Shown piece by piece: positions 1 through 7,093 of a stretch of 18,884 nucleotides of DNA. The position numbers and the translations under genes were made by a program. Positions within the stretch are counted from its first letter, which is position 1; every line of letters begins with the position of its first letter. Below the pieces are notes generated by a model. That model was not told where the DNA came from, did not search any database, and saw nothing but the letters and a program-made list of their open reading frames with translations. Location: contig JBNKLQ010000107.1 of NCBI GenBank assembly GCA_050292445.1, positions 1 through 18,884 of the forward strand, given 5' to 3'. The stretch comes from Leptofilum sp050292445 (GTDB lineage Bacteria; Chloroflexota; Anaerolineae; Promineifilales; Promineifilaceae).

Positions 1-31
1 TGATACCTTACTTTTGAAGAATCATGCAGCG

Positions 32-82
32 AGAGATTAGAGATCGGAGATTGGGTCACTTAATCTCCAATCTCTAATCTCT
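32..82. repeat. Intergenic imperfect palindrome, copy R1
   Basis: Two 21-base arms (32-52 and 62-82) are inverted complements with one mismatch, around a 9-base loop. The left arm runs into the 13-mer GGAGATTGGGTCA, which occurs again at 8693-8705. The element lies just downstream of the minus-strand acyl-CoA dehydrogenase. Transcribed, it would form a long hairpin, but there is no T-run after it on the minus strand, so it is more likely a dispersed palindromic repeat than a standard terminator. Confidence 0.75.
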
Positions 83-93
83 ACGCCCCTTTT

Positions 94-1779
94 TTACAAA
101 TCATCGGCCAATGCCGCTGCGTCAGCCGGATCGATAACCTGGATTTGGTTAACGGCCGTTTGGGCAAAGCGACAGGCAGCGGCACGAGGACGGCCGTCTT
201 GTTCTACATCCAGCGACCATTGGGCCTGCTCAACCAATTTTGCCAGCGCCAGGGCACGTCCCAACGTCAGGGCAAAGCGGCGGGCACCTGCTTCTAACAC
301 ATCACGGTCGGCCAGGTTGCTTTGCAGCCAGTTCATCGCCTGGGCAACGGCCGTATCGGCCACGTCACCTGCTGCTTTCAAACGGCCGTCTGTCGCCGTT
401 TTCACACATCTGTCCACTTCCTTTGCCAGCGCCAGCAGTGGTTCGCCAGACTTGCCCAGCGCCCGGAGCGCATCCAGTGAGAGAACGTTGGTGGTGCCTT
501 CCCAAATGGGCAGCACCTGGCTATCACGCAGCGGCACCGGCAAGCCAGTATCCTCGACGTAGCCTGCGCCGCCAAACGCCTCCAACACTTCACTATTCAC
601 AACCACCGCCTGTTTGCCCGTGGTCAACTTGGCCAGGGAGGTGAGTAGCCGCAGCAGATGCGCTTCTTCTTCGCTGATGTCACCCGCCTCATCTTTGCCA
701 ATCAGCTCCACCAGGAAAAAAGTGAGGTGAAAAGCCGCTTCGGTTTCGGCCTGCATCCAGGCGAGGGTGTCCAGATGCAGCGGCTTTTCGGCCAGCGGCG
801 CGCCAAAGGCCACGCGCCTTTGGGCGTAGCTGCGGGCCAGGGCCATGCCGCGCCGCATGAACGAGGCGGCCGAAATGCTGTTCCAGGTGCGCGTCAGGTG
901 CAGCATGGGCACAATGTTGCGCACGCCATTTTTGAGACCCATGACGGGAACGGCCGTTGTGCCCCGCAGCATCAATTCGGCCGTGGGCACCTTGCGTGTG
1001 CCCAGCTTGTCCTTCAAGCGCAGCACTTCGATGTTTTGCAATTGGCCGTCTTCTTCCTGCGTTTCCAGGTAGAACAAGGCCAATCCTTTGCCACCGGGTG
1101 GATTGCCTTCCGGGCGAGCCAGCGTCAGTGTCATTTGCGAAGTGGCGGCAGAAGTAAACCATTTACGGCCGTACAGCAGCCATTCCTCTTTTTCGTTCAA
1201 TTTGGCGATGGTTTCTGATAGCCCCACATCCGAGCCGCCTGTCGATTCGGTCATCCACTGGCCGCTGGTCCAGAATTGGTCCGGATCGCGGCTGGTGAGG
1301 TGGGGTACAGCGACGTCAATCAGCTCCTGGTTGCCGGAGGTGAGCAGGGTGCGGGTGGCCCCGTCAGTCATCGCCAAGGGACAGGTGTACACATCGGTGG
1401 AGGGATGGAAGAGGTAAGCTAGGGCAAATTGGTAGATGCGGTCGAAACGGCCGTATTTGCCCTCGTATGCCGCAGCTACCACCCCGTGTTCTGCCGCCAG
1501 CCGTTCCGCCTTTTGCCACAGCGGCGACAGTTCAATTTGGTCGATGCGGTTGCCCCACGGGTCCCACTGCGTCAGAACAGGTTCGTTGAGCCGGTCAGCC
1601 AGCTGCATTTGGTACAGCTCGCCGCCAGCCAAGCGGCCCATCTCGCGTAAAGAAGGTTTAATTTCGGCCAGCACCTCTGGCGGCAAAACTCGCCGCAAAT
1701 AAGATTGCAGCACACGGTCATCCTCAAACTGATTGCCTAATACAGGTGGGGTCTGATTGAATGGCTCTTTCATATTCAT
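94..1779 (-). CDS. AidB-like acyl-CoA dehydrogenase
   Basis: A 561-residue flavoprotein of the acyl-CoA dehydrogenase superfamily, close in length to E. coli AidB (about 540). The family oxidises acyl-CoA thioesters with FAD; AidB-type members are also linked to the alkylation response and their physiological substrate is uncertain. Visible motifs: the FAD/substrate loop MTESTGGSDVG at residues 176-186, a YGRKWFTSAA strand at 203-212, the arginine-rich segment SYAQRRVAFG at 317-326, EAFGGAGYVED at 400-410, and IWEGTTNVLSLD at 425-436. Glu427 of WEGTTN sits where the catalytic base of the family lies. The first ATG is chosen because AGGAAG precedes it by a few bases. The gene is transcribed alone, with a hairpin upstream (1811-1845) and R1 downstream. 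It contains seven exact ACGGCCGT octamers, encoding TAV, DGR or YGR peptides. The AidB subgroup is less certain than the superfamily. Confidence 0.9.
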   Translation of the reverse strand: MNMKEPFNQTPPVLGNQFEDDRVLQSYLRRVLPPEVLAEIKPSLREMGRLAGGELYQMQLADRLNEPVLTQWDPWGNRIDQIELSPLWQKAERLAAEHGVVAAAYEGKYGRFDRIYQFALAYLFHPSTDVYTCPLAMTDGATRTLLTSGNQELIDVAVPHLTSRDPDQFWTSGQWMTESTGGSDVGLSETIAKLNEKEEWLLYGRKWFTSAATSQMTLTLARPEGNPPGGKGLALFYLETQEEDGQLQNIEVLRLKDKLGTRKVPTAELMLRGTTAVPVMGLKNGVRNIVPMLHLTRTWNSISAASFMRRGMALARSYAQRRVAFGAPLAEKPLHLDTLAWMQAETEAAFHLTFFLVELIGKDEAGDISEEEAHLLRLLTSLAKLTTGKQAVVVNSEVLEAFGGAGYVEDTGLPVPLRDSQVLPIWEGTTNVLSLDALRALGKSGEPLLALAKEVDRCVKTATDGRLKAAGDVADTAVAQAMNWLQSNLADRDVLEAGARRFALTLGRALALAKLVEQAQWSLDVEQDGRPRAAACRFAQTAVNQIQVIDPADAAALADDL

Positions 1780-1810
1780 GATCTCTTCCTTAAAATAGCC
1801 CTCTCCCCAG

Positions 1811-1845
1811 AGGTGATGGTCACTTCAAAGAATTGACTATCACCT
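1811..1845. promoter_or_regulatory. Inverted repeat upstream of acyl-CoA dehydrogenase
   Basis: AGGTGATGGTCA (1811-1822) and TGACTATCACCT (1834-1845) are inverted complements at 11 of 12 positions with an 11-base loop. The repeat lies 31 bases upstream of the dehydrogenase start, so it would be either an operator or a hairpin in the mRNA leader. No regulator is identifiable from the sequence. Confidence 0.45.
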
Positions 1846-2055
1846 TAAGATAAGCCCATTGGATATTAACATGAATCAAATCATCCTCATCTATCATATG
1901 GAAAAAATGCAAAGTTGCCACAAGCAAACTTGTTGCAACTTATTTTGCAAACCGTACGTAACTTTACTTAAGCAGTGGGTTTTTACGGATAGAGGTTTTA
2001 GTAAAGCAACGGACCTAACAACGACCCCCCTAGCGACTCAAATAAGGAGATTGTC
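1846..2055. other. Intergenic region between divergent genes
   Basis: This gap separates the minus-strand dehydrogenase from the plus-strand membrane protein. It contains a near-perfect inverted repeat, GTTGCCACAAG (1914-1924) and CTTGTTGCAAC (1929-1939), with a 4-base loop. A strong ribosome binding site, AAGGAGA, stands at about 2043-2049. I could not assign a convincing -35/-10 pair. A 68-codon open frame here has no family resemblance and no ribosome binding site, and I do not call it. Confidence 0.5.
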
Positions 2056-2319
2056 ATGGATTTAGTTAGCATTATCTTGTGGATTGTTCTGGGTGGTGTT
2101 GCAGGCTGGATTGCCAGCATCATCATGAAGAAAAATGCTCAGATGGGGATGGTTGCCAATATTGTTGTAGGCATTATTGGTGCTGTCATCGGTGGTTTTG
2201 TGGTTGGTTTGTTGGGCTTGGAGCCGGCAACAGGCTTCAATTTTTATAGCTTGCTTGTTGCCATTTTGGGCGCAGTGATTTTGTTGGCCATTGTTGGCTA
2301 TCTACGCCGCGCATCGTAA
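2056..2319 (+). CDS. GlsB/YeaQ/YmgE family stress-response membrane protein
   Basis: An 87-residue, almost wholly hydrophobic protein with the features of the GlsB/YeaQ/YmgE (transglycosylase-associated) family: a first membrane helix IILWIVLGGVAGWIASIIM at residues 6-24, a glycine-rich second helix at about 33-54 (IVVGIIGAVIGGFVVGLLGL), and a third at 64-82. Family length is usually 80-90 residues, so this is full length. In Gram-positive relatives the family is tied to cell-envelope and general stress; the molecular role is unknown. The start codon follows AAGGAGA with ideal spacing. The gene is monocistronic, with a strong terminator about 28 bases after the stop. Confidence 0.9.
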   Translation: MDLVSIILWIVLGGVAGWIASIIMKKNAQMGMVANIVVGIIGAVIGGFVVGLLGLEPATGFNFYSLLVAILGAVILLAIVGYLRRAS

Positions 2320-2346
2320 CCAACATTTGAAAACTAGATTTTGAAG

Positions 2347-2388
2347 AAAACGGCTGGCGTATTGAAACGCCAGCCGTTTTTATTTTTT
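2347..2388 (+). terminator. Rho-independent terminator after YeaQ-like gene
   Basis: A perfect 14-bp stem, AAAACGGCTGGCGT (2347-2360) with ACGCCAGCCGTTTT (2367-2380), a 6-base loop, and a run of T with one A (2377-2388). The opposite strand continues TTTTCTTC, so it may also stop transcripts of the convergent gene at 2422-2688. Confidence 0.9.
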
Positions 2389-2421
2389 GGGTTCAGACGC
2401 CTCACCGAGGTGAAGCCTAGC

Positions 2422-2688
2422 TTATTTTTTGTTGCTAAAGATGCGCTTTAAGGCCAATCGCGTTTCCGGGAACAATGCGTAGAAGACAGAAACCACAACA
2501 CCGCCATAAGCGGCCGTTGCCAAAAGGCAGATGGCTAATTTTGCCCCCACTCCATCATAGGTGCTTAAGCCCCATTGCAGGATGGCGCTGCTGACCATTG
2601 TGCCTAACATTGCCGAAATGAATACGGCCGTTAACCACAACGTTTCTTCTGCTGATAAATTTTCTAGCCAATGCTGCCACTTTTTCAT
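2422..2688 (-). CDS. Hypothetical small membrane protein, two transmembrane helices
   Basis: An 88-residue protein that I do not recognise. It has a short charged N-terminus (MKKWQHWLENLSAEE), two hydrophobic segments at about residues 16-38 (LWLTAVFISAMLGTMVSSAIL) and 50-71 (LAICLLATAAYGGVVVSVFYAL), and a basic tail (RLALKRIFSNKK). The layout fits an inner-membrane protein with both ends in the cytoplasm. The ribosome binding site is weak: GAGG lies about 12 bases before the ATG. Two CGGCCG cores, one an exact octamer at 2624, lie within the gene as in neighbouring native genes. It converges with the YeaQ-like gene across the shared terminator. Confidence 0.65.
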   Translation of the reverse strand: MKKWQHWLENLSAEETLWLTAVFISAMLGTMVSSAILQWGLSTYDGVGAKLAICLLATAAYGGVVVSVFYALFPETRLALKRIFSNKK

Positions 2689-2900
2689 GATGTCTATGAT
2701 CCTCTACAAATGCTTGTTACCTCATCCAATAATAACTTCAGCGGGCAAAATGCATAATCCAACAGGTGACTTACAAAAAATACATAACGATCCTAACAAA
2801 CAATCCTTCGAGAACTTATGGGAAAACGCTCTTAATACCTTCATTTTTAGGGAGAAATGCAGGGGAAATTAATACTAGTTGGGGGTGAGGCGTTTTGGTT
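2689..2900. other. Intergenic region without a recognisable gene
   Basis: AT-rich spacer between the small membrane protein and the ligase terminator. I see no conserved coding frame, repeat or clear promoter in it. Confidence 0.5.
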
Positions 2901-2942
2901 AGAAAAGAAAAGACGGCCGTTTCCCGGGGGAAAACGGCCGTC
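2901..2942 (-). terminator. Terminator of acyl-CoA ligase built from two ACGGCCGT octamers
   Basis: GACGGCCGTTT (2912-2922) pairs with AAACGGCCGTC (2932-2942); the inner CCC and GGG extend the stem to about 14 bp. Read on the minus strand it is followed by TTTTCTTTTCT. It lies 28 bases past the ligase stop codon. Both stem arms are copies of the genome-wide octamer. Confidence 0.85.
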
Positions 2943-2970
2943 CACATTTCTATCTGTTCAATAACAAAAT

Positions 2971-4596
2971 CTAACCCAACTCCCCTTCAGCATAGGCACT
3001 GCGCAGCACTTTCTTGTTGAATTTGCCCACGCTGGTCTTGGGAATTTCCTCAACAAAGATAAACTTCTCTGGAATCCAGAATTTGGCCACCTTGTCCTGC
3101 AAAAAGGCGGTGATTTCTTCAGCGGTGAGATCCTGACCATCCTGGGTGGGGACAATGGCGGCTAACGGCCGTTCCTGCCATTTTTCATCGGGCACAGCAA
3201 TAACGGCCGCTTCCAGCACCTGTGGGTGGGCCATGATGACGTTTTCCAGTTCCACGGTCGAAATCCACTCGCCGCCACTTTTAACAAGGTCTTTTGTGCG
3301 GTCGGTGATGTTCATATAACCATCAGGATTAATCGTCGAGACATCCCCCGTGCGGAACCAGCCATCGGTTGTCATGTAATCTTCCGACACATCACGCCGG
3401 AAATATTGACGAATGATCCAGGGACCACGCACTTGGAGTTCACCCATTGTTTCCCCATCCCAGGGCAGCGATGCACCCATCTCATCGACAATGCGCATTT
3501 CCACACCGCAAATCGGATACCCTTGGGTCGCCTTGATATTCCACTTTTCTTCGTCAGATAGGCCGTCGTGCTTGCCCAACAAATTACATACGGTGCCCAG
3601 GGGCGACATCTCCGTCATGCCCCAGGCATGGACGACGCTGACCCCCAATTCGCTTTCATAAGCCTTGGTCAGGGCGCGGGGCATGGCTGACCCACCCACA
3701 ACCAGGGCGCGCACGCAAGAAATATCGCGCGGATTTTGGCGCAGTTCGTGATACAGACCATTCCAGATGGTGGGGACGCCAGCGGCAACGGTAACACGCT
3801 CGTTAGCAATCATGTTGGCCAGTGGTTCCGCCTGCAAGTGTGGGCCAGGCATCACCATTTCAGCTCCGGCCATAGCGCTGCCATACGGCAATCCCCAGGC
3901 CATCGCATGGAATTGCGGCACCACTGGCAAAACGATGTCCGATTCGTTGAGGCCCAGAGCATTGGCCTGATTTTCGCCATAGGTATGCAGGAACATGGAC
4001 CGGTGACTATACAATGCCCCTTTGGGATCGCCCGTTGTACCACTGGTGTAACACAGGCCCATCGCCATGTTTTCGTCAGTGCTGAGCCAGTCAAAATCAT
4101 CATCAGCGCCGTCAATTAAATCTTCATAGAAGAGGACGTTAAACAGGCTGGTTTTCACATCTCGGGGGGCATTGAACAATACGTAATGTTCCACACATTT
4201 GATCTGATCAGCGACACGTTCGTACAAAGGCAGCAGGCTGCCTTCAATGAATACAACTTTGTCCTTGGCGTGGTTGACGATGTAAGCTAATTGTTCGGGA
4301 AAGAGCCGGATGTTCAGGGTGTGGCAGACAGCCCCAGCGCCAGGAATGGCGTAATAAAGTTCCAAATGCTGATAATTGTTCCAGGCAAAGGTGCCAACCC
4401 GGTCACCTGGTGCCACCCCCAGCTTTGTCAATGCCTTGGCCATGCGCTTGACGCGTTGGTATAGGTCAGCGTAGGTATAGCGATGAAAAGAACCGTCTGG
4501 CTGCATGGTGATGATGCGCTTCTGAGCATACATGCGGTTCGCATGCTCCAGAATGCGATCCATCGTGAGTTGATAATTCATCATTAAGCCGTTCAT
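2971..4596 (-). CDS. Acyl-CoA ligase (AMP-forming, medium/long-chain type)
   Basis: A 541-residue ANL-superfamily enzyme that would activate a carboxylic acid to acyl-AMP and then acyl-CoA in the cytoplasm. Motifs in order: the phosphate-binding loop YTSGTTGDPKG at residues 183-193, the adenine-binding WGMTEM at 325-330, GWFRTGD at 412-418, the hinge DRTKDLVKSGGEWIS at 432-446, and PKTSVGKFNKK at 519-529, where Lys525 is the expected adenylation lysine. The sequence resembles the medium/long-chain fatty acid ligases (AlkK/FadD-like) more than acetyl-CoA synthetase; the chain length cannot be read from sequence. AAGGAGA seven bases before the first ATG supports that start rather than Met5, Met6 or Met12. 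The thioesterase 93 bases upstream on the same strand suggests joint control of an acyl-CoA pool. Confidence 0.93.
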   Translation of the reverse strand: MNGLMMNYQLTMDRILEHANRMYAQKRIITMQPDGSFHRYTYADLYQRVKRMAKALTKLGVAPGDRVGTFAWNNYQHLELYYAIPGAGAVCHTLNIRLFPEQLAYIVNHAKDKVVFIEGSLLPLYERVADQIKCVEHYVLFNAPRDVKTSLFNVLFYEDLIDGADDDFDWLSTDENMAMGLCYTSGTTGDPKGALYSHRSMFLHTYGENQANALGLNESDIVLPVVPQFHAMAWGLPYGSAMAGAEMVMPGPHLQAEPLANMIANERVTVAAGVPTIWNGLYHELRQNPRDISCVRALVVGGSAMPRALTKAYESELGVSVVHAWGMTEMSPLGTVCNLLGKHDGLSDEEKWNIKATQGYPICGVEMRIVDEMGASLPWDGETMGELQVRGPWIIRQYFRRDVSEDYMTTDGWFRTGDVSTINPDGYMNITDRTKDLVKSGGEWISTVELENVIMAHPQVLEAAVIAVPDEKWQERPLAAIVPTQDGQDLTAEEITAFLQDKVAKFWIPEKFIFVEEIPKTSVGKFNKKVLRSAYAEGELG

Positions 4597-4641
4597 AAAA
4601 TGTTCTCCTTTTCTTGGGGTGAGGCAGTGGTGTACCAGATG

Positions 4642-4667
4642 TTACCAACTGTCTTATTTTACCAACT
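4642..4667. repeat. Tandem direct repeat TTACCAACT x2
   Basis: TTACCAACT occurs at 4642-4650 and 4659-4667, 17 bases apart, in the short gap upstream of the ligase. The spacing could fit a regulator binding two turns apart on one face of DNA. Nothing in the window shows which regulator, and chance is possible. Confidence 0.3.
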
Positions 4668-4689
4668 ATGGTGATTTGAAGAGTGCAAA

Positions 4690-5175
4690 TTACGGCCGTA
4701 TCACCCCACAAAGCGGTGCTGTCCAGGCAAGCCGCTGGTGCTCAGCCAGGATGGCGTCGATGGCTTGGGCAATAGCCTCCGGGAATGGAGAGGTGCGACG
4801 GGTGTCGGTATTGGCGTGGGAGGTGACCGTTTCCAAGGTGGCCGCCAGCGTGCCGGTGGTTTCGTTGACCATGAAGTGGCTAAAATGGATACGCTTGGCG
4901 GTACGGCCGTTTACCCGCGTATAAATCGCCACCGTTTCGCCCACATTCACCTCTGCCAGATAAAGAATATGCTGCTCCAGAGCAAAAGCGCCACCGTCGG
5001 TGCTTTTGTAATAGTCGTTGTCCATGCCAAAAGCGGCAAAAAAGCGCCAGGCAGCAACGTCAAACAGACTCATGTAGTGACGAATGTTCATGTGCCCCAT
5101 CACGTCCAGATACGTCTCGGGGATAACAGCCCTGTGAAAACAAGGAAGTTGTTGGATTTGTGCGACTTCAGTCAT
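4690..5175 (-). CDS. Acyl-CoA thioesterase, 4HBT/hot-dog fold
   Basis: A 161-residue protein of the 4-hydroxybenzoyl-CoA thioesterase-like hot-dog superfamily, which hydrolyses acyl-CoA to free acid and CoA. The diagnostic segment TYLDVMGHMNIRHYM is at residues 21-35, with Asp24 in the catalytic position and the usual HMN motif. A hydrophobic helix follows (FDVAAWRFFAAFGM, 38-51), then strands containing HILYLAEVNVGETVAIYTRV and a late HFMVNETTGTLAATLETV. The length is normal for the family with a short C-terminal extension. No Shine-Dalgarno sequence precedes the ATG, because the palindromic repeat R2 lies immediately upstream. Downstream of it the acyl-CoA ligase follows on the same strand. 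Confidence 0.85.
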   Translation of the reverse strand: MTEVAQIQQLPCFHRAVIPETYLDVMGHMNIRHYMSLFDVAAWRFFAAFGMDNDYYKSTDGGAFALEQHILYLAEVNVGETVAIYTRVNGRTAKRIHFSHFMVNETTGTLAATLETVTSHANTDTRRTSPFPEAIAQAIDAILAEHQRLAWTAPLCGVIRP

Positions 5176-5185
5176 GCTTATTATG

Positions 5186-5254
5186 GGAGATTGGAGATAA
5201 GTAATTGATTTTCCTTAAAAATGCCAAATTTCTAATCCCCACTCTCTAATCTCC
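5186..5254. repeat. Intergenic palindrome, copy R2
   Basis: The outer arms GGAGATTGGAGA and CTCTCTAATCTCC are inverted complements with one mismatch, and they match the arm sequence of R1. The inner part is degenerate and AT-rich. The right end overlaps the last codons and the TAG stop of the MBL hydrolase (GGA GAT TAG), so the repeat appears to have supplied that protein's C-terminus. Confidence 0.5.
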
Positions 5255-6214
5255 TGTACTTTTATATTGCCACACCCCATCAACCGTCGCCACCGTAATT
5301 GCTCCCTCTACCAGGAGCAAATCCAGGTAACCAATGAGCATCCACAGCCCAGCAAAGCGAAAGGCGACAGGATAATGAGCATACATCTGGTTTACGAGGG
5401 CATAGGCGGTGTGGTGGCCCTGCTGAATCAGCGACAGCGCTTCATCTTTGCGCTTATGAATTCGGTCACGCTGCTTCTGGATGAGCTGGCGATGGTTTTG
5501 GAACGGCTCGCCGTGGCCGGGATACACAGTGTCAATGTCCAGCGCTTCACAGCGGGTGAGTGATTCCATGAAGATAGGCAGGCTGGGCTGGCGTGGTTGG
5601 TTAGGAGACGGCCGTTCCACAATCGGCGTCGGAGTTTTAGGCAGCAGCATATCGGCTGATAAAAATAGGTGGCTTTCCGGCTGATAGAAGCAAGTCTGGT
5701 GGCTGGCGTGCCCTGGCATGTGCAGTACCTGCCAGCTAGCCCCACCCATCGCCAACGAATCACCAACCCTGAATGTATGAATACGCTTAGCAGGAACTGG
5801 CGAAATGGCCTCAGCTATTTGAGCAAAATAAGCCAGTATCATCTGCGCCATCTCAGCGGGGATACCTGCCTGGATCAAAAACTTTTCGCGGTAATACTCT
5901 GCCCGCAAGCCAAAATGCTTCTTGGGATCGATAAGCCATTTGGCACCCAAATCGGCAATCCAAACCTCCCCACCGCTCAGATTGGCAATCCTGGCGGCCA
6001 GGCCAAAATGGTCCACGTGAGGGTGGGTGATAATAATTCGTTGAATATCGGCAGGAGTGAGACCGTGCTGGGATAGGCCAGCTTGCAGCGCTGCCCAACT
6101 TTCTGGCGACTCAACACCACAATCAACCAGGATCGGTTCTGGTTCGGTGAACAAATAGCTATTTACAGAGCCTACATCAAATTCAGTTGGTAACTCAATA
6201 CGGATGGGTTTCAT
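5246..6214 (-). CDS. MBL-fold metallo-hydrolase with C-terminal winged-helix-like extension
   Basis: A 322-residue metallo-beta-lactamase-fold hydrolase. The metal site is complete: HPHVDH at residues 64-69 (His64, His66, Asp68, His69), His169 in MPGHASH, Asp188 in LSADMLL, and His234 in YPGHGEP. VDCGVES at 30-36 is the usual N-terminal strand. About 75 residues follow the last ligand, beginning RIHKRKDEALSLIQQG, as in LACTB2-like and related hydrolases that end in a small helical or winged-helix domain. The substrate could be a thioester, a glutathione adduct or a lactone, and cannot be read from sequence. No Shine-Dalgarno sequence is seen before the ATG. The final residues Gly-Asp and the stop lie in repeat R2. 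Confidence 0.88.
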   Translation of the reverse strand: MKPIRIELPTEFDVGSVNSYLFTEPEPILVDCGVESPESWAALQAGLSQHGLTPADIQRIIITHPHVDHFGLAARIANLSGGEVWIADLGAKWLIDPKKHFGLRAEYYREKFLIQAGIPAEMAQMILAYFAQIAEAISPVPAKRIHTFRVGDSLAMGGASWQVLHMPGHASHQTCFYQPESHLFLSADMLLPKTPTPIVERPSPNQPRQPSLPIFMESLTRCEALDIDTVYPGHGEPFQNHRQLIQKQRDRIHKRKDEALSLIQQGHHTAYALVNQMYAHYPVAFRFAGLWMLIGYLDLLLVEGAITVATVDGVWQYKSTGD

Positions 6215-6304
6215 CGGGTGATTGTATCTGAAAATTTTTTAGAGGAACTGTGATTTTCTAAAAAGCCATCACGAATTTTACGAATAACACAAATGATCCG
6301 AATA

Positions 6305-6439
6305 TGTCATGCTGAGGTCCTCCGAAGCATCCCATTGAAGCAAAAATTGAGGACCGCCTTGTCAATGAGCAAAGATTTTGCCTGGTAATATTTAGAGGGA
6401 TTCTTGCTGACAGCATCAGCTTCTGCGCTCAGAATGACA
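6305..6439. repeat. Dispersed inverted-repeat element with TGTCATnCTGAG ends
   Basis: The left end TGTCATGCTGAG (from 6305) and the right end CTCAGAATGACA (to 6439) are inverted complements with one mismatch. Inner edges GCATCCC and GGGATTC also mirror one another. Similar TGTCATTCTGAG...GAATCCC palindromes are common dispersed intergenic repeats in many bacterial genomes. The 135-base element has no coding frame and looks like a small non-autonomous element or its remnant. It sits in the gap between the Nudix gene and the first MBL gene, which otherwise holds nothing recognisable. Confidence 0.65.
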
Positions 6440-6471
6440 AAAAAAGCCAATATGCAGAAGGACACCCGGCA

Positions 6472-6999
6472 TTAAAACAGTGGCGATTGCAGAACGGCCG
6501 TTTCCACCCACTCATCTTGTAACAAACGAGACATCTGCACGGCACGGTGCAACTGCCACAAATGGGTAGATTTGTGGAGGGTAGCAGCATGATTGGCAAC
6601 GGCCGTTTCCAGTTCATCCAGGCCCCACCAGCGAAAGTCGCTGCCGGTCATGTCGTCACCGGGCACAACCGTGCCCCCTTCGTAGCGCAGCAGGTAGTTG
6701 ATGCCCACCATGAAGCGCACATTTTCATCATAATGGAAGGTTTGACTGTGCAGAACGGTTAACGGCCGTACTTGAATGTTGCCCACCTCTTCCTTCACCT
6801 CACGCAGAATGCCGTCCAGCACCGTTTCGCCTGCTTCCAGTCCGCCGCTTACCGTTTGCCACTCGTTACGGCCGTTGCGGCGCGGCGAAGAAAGCAGCAA
6901 AAACTGTTCTTTCTCGTTGATGATGATCGCTTGCAGCGCGATGGCTGAGGTGGCAAACGTGCGGCCTCTTTTACTCAAAACTGTTGGCTGGTTATCCAT
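6472..6999 (-). CDS. Nudix hydrolase
   Basis: A 175-residue protein with a full Nudix box at residues 52-73: Gly52, Glu58, then REVKEEVG at 66-73, matching GX5EX7REUXEEXG. Nudix enzymes split nucleoside diphosphates linked to another moiety, using Mg2+ held by the REXXEE glutamates. The N-terminus (RTFATSAIALQAIIINEKEQFLLLSS) gives the usual first strands, and NEWQTVSGGLEAGE leads into the box. The C-terminal helix LHRAVQMSRLLQDEWVETAV is not diagnostic, so the substrate is unknown. The ATG has AGGA about ten bases upstream. Four exact octamers lie in the gene, encoding TAV, TAV, RPL and GR peptides. It follows the phosphatase gene on the same strand across a palindromic repeat. Confidence 0.9.
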   Translation of the reverse strand: MDNQPTVLSKRGRTFATSAIALQAIIINEKEQFLLLSSPRRNGRNEWQTVSGGLEAGETVLDGILREVKEEVGNIQVRPLTVLHSQTFHYDENVRFMVGINYLLRYEGGTVVPGDDMTGSDFRWWGLDELETAVANHAATLHKSTHLWQLHRAVQMSRLLQDEWVETAVLQSPLF

Positions 7000-7018
7000 T
7001 GGTGTTTCCTAATATGGG

Positions 7019-7084
7019 ACGCAGATCAGCCTGATTTACCTGATTAAAAAGATCAAAAATCAGGGCAATCAGGCAAATCTGCGT
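7019..7084. repeat. Palindromic repeat between Nudix and phosphatase genes
   Basis: The outer arms ACGCAGAT (7019-7026) and ATCTGCGT (7077-7084) are perfect inverted complements. Inside them CCTGATTTACCTGATT is mirrored imperfectly by AATCAGGGCAATCAGG. The 66-base element could fold into one long hairpin and resembles a small dispersed palindrome rather than a terminator, as no T-run follows. Confidence 0.65.
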
Positions 7085-7093
7085 TCTATTCTT

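Noticed and set aside
658..1218. 186-codon plus-strand open frame opposite the acyl-CoA dehydrogenase
   Set aside because: It is a shadow of the well-supported minus-strand gene; no ribosome binding site or family motif.
1859..2065. 68-codon open frame before the YeaQ-like gene
   Set aside because: No Shine-Dalgarno sequence, no family motif, and it overlaps the promoter region and the start of the YeaQ-like gene.
2561..2872. 103-codon plus-strand open frame
   Set aside because: Largely antisense to the small membrane protein, with a low-quality translation through AT-rich spacer.
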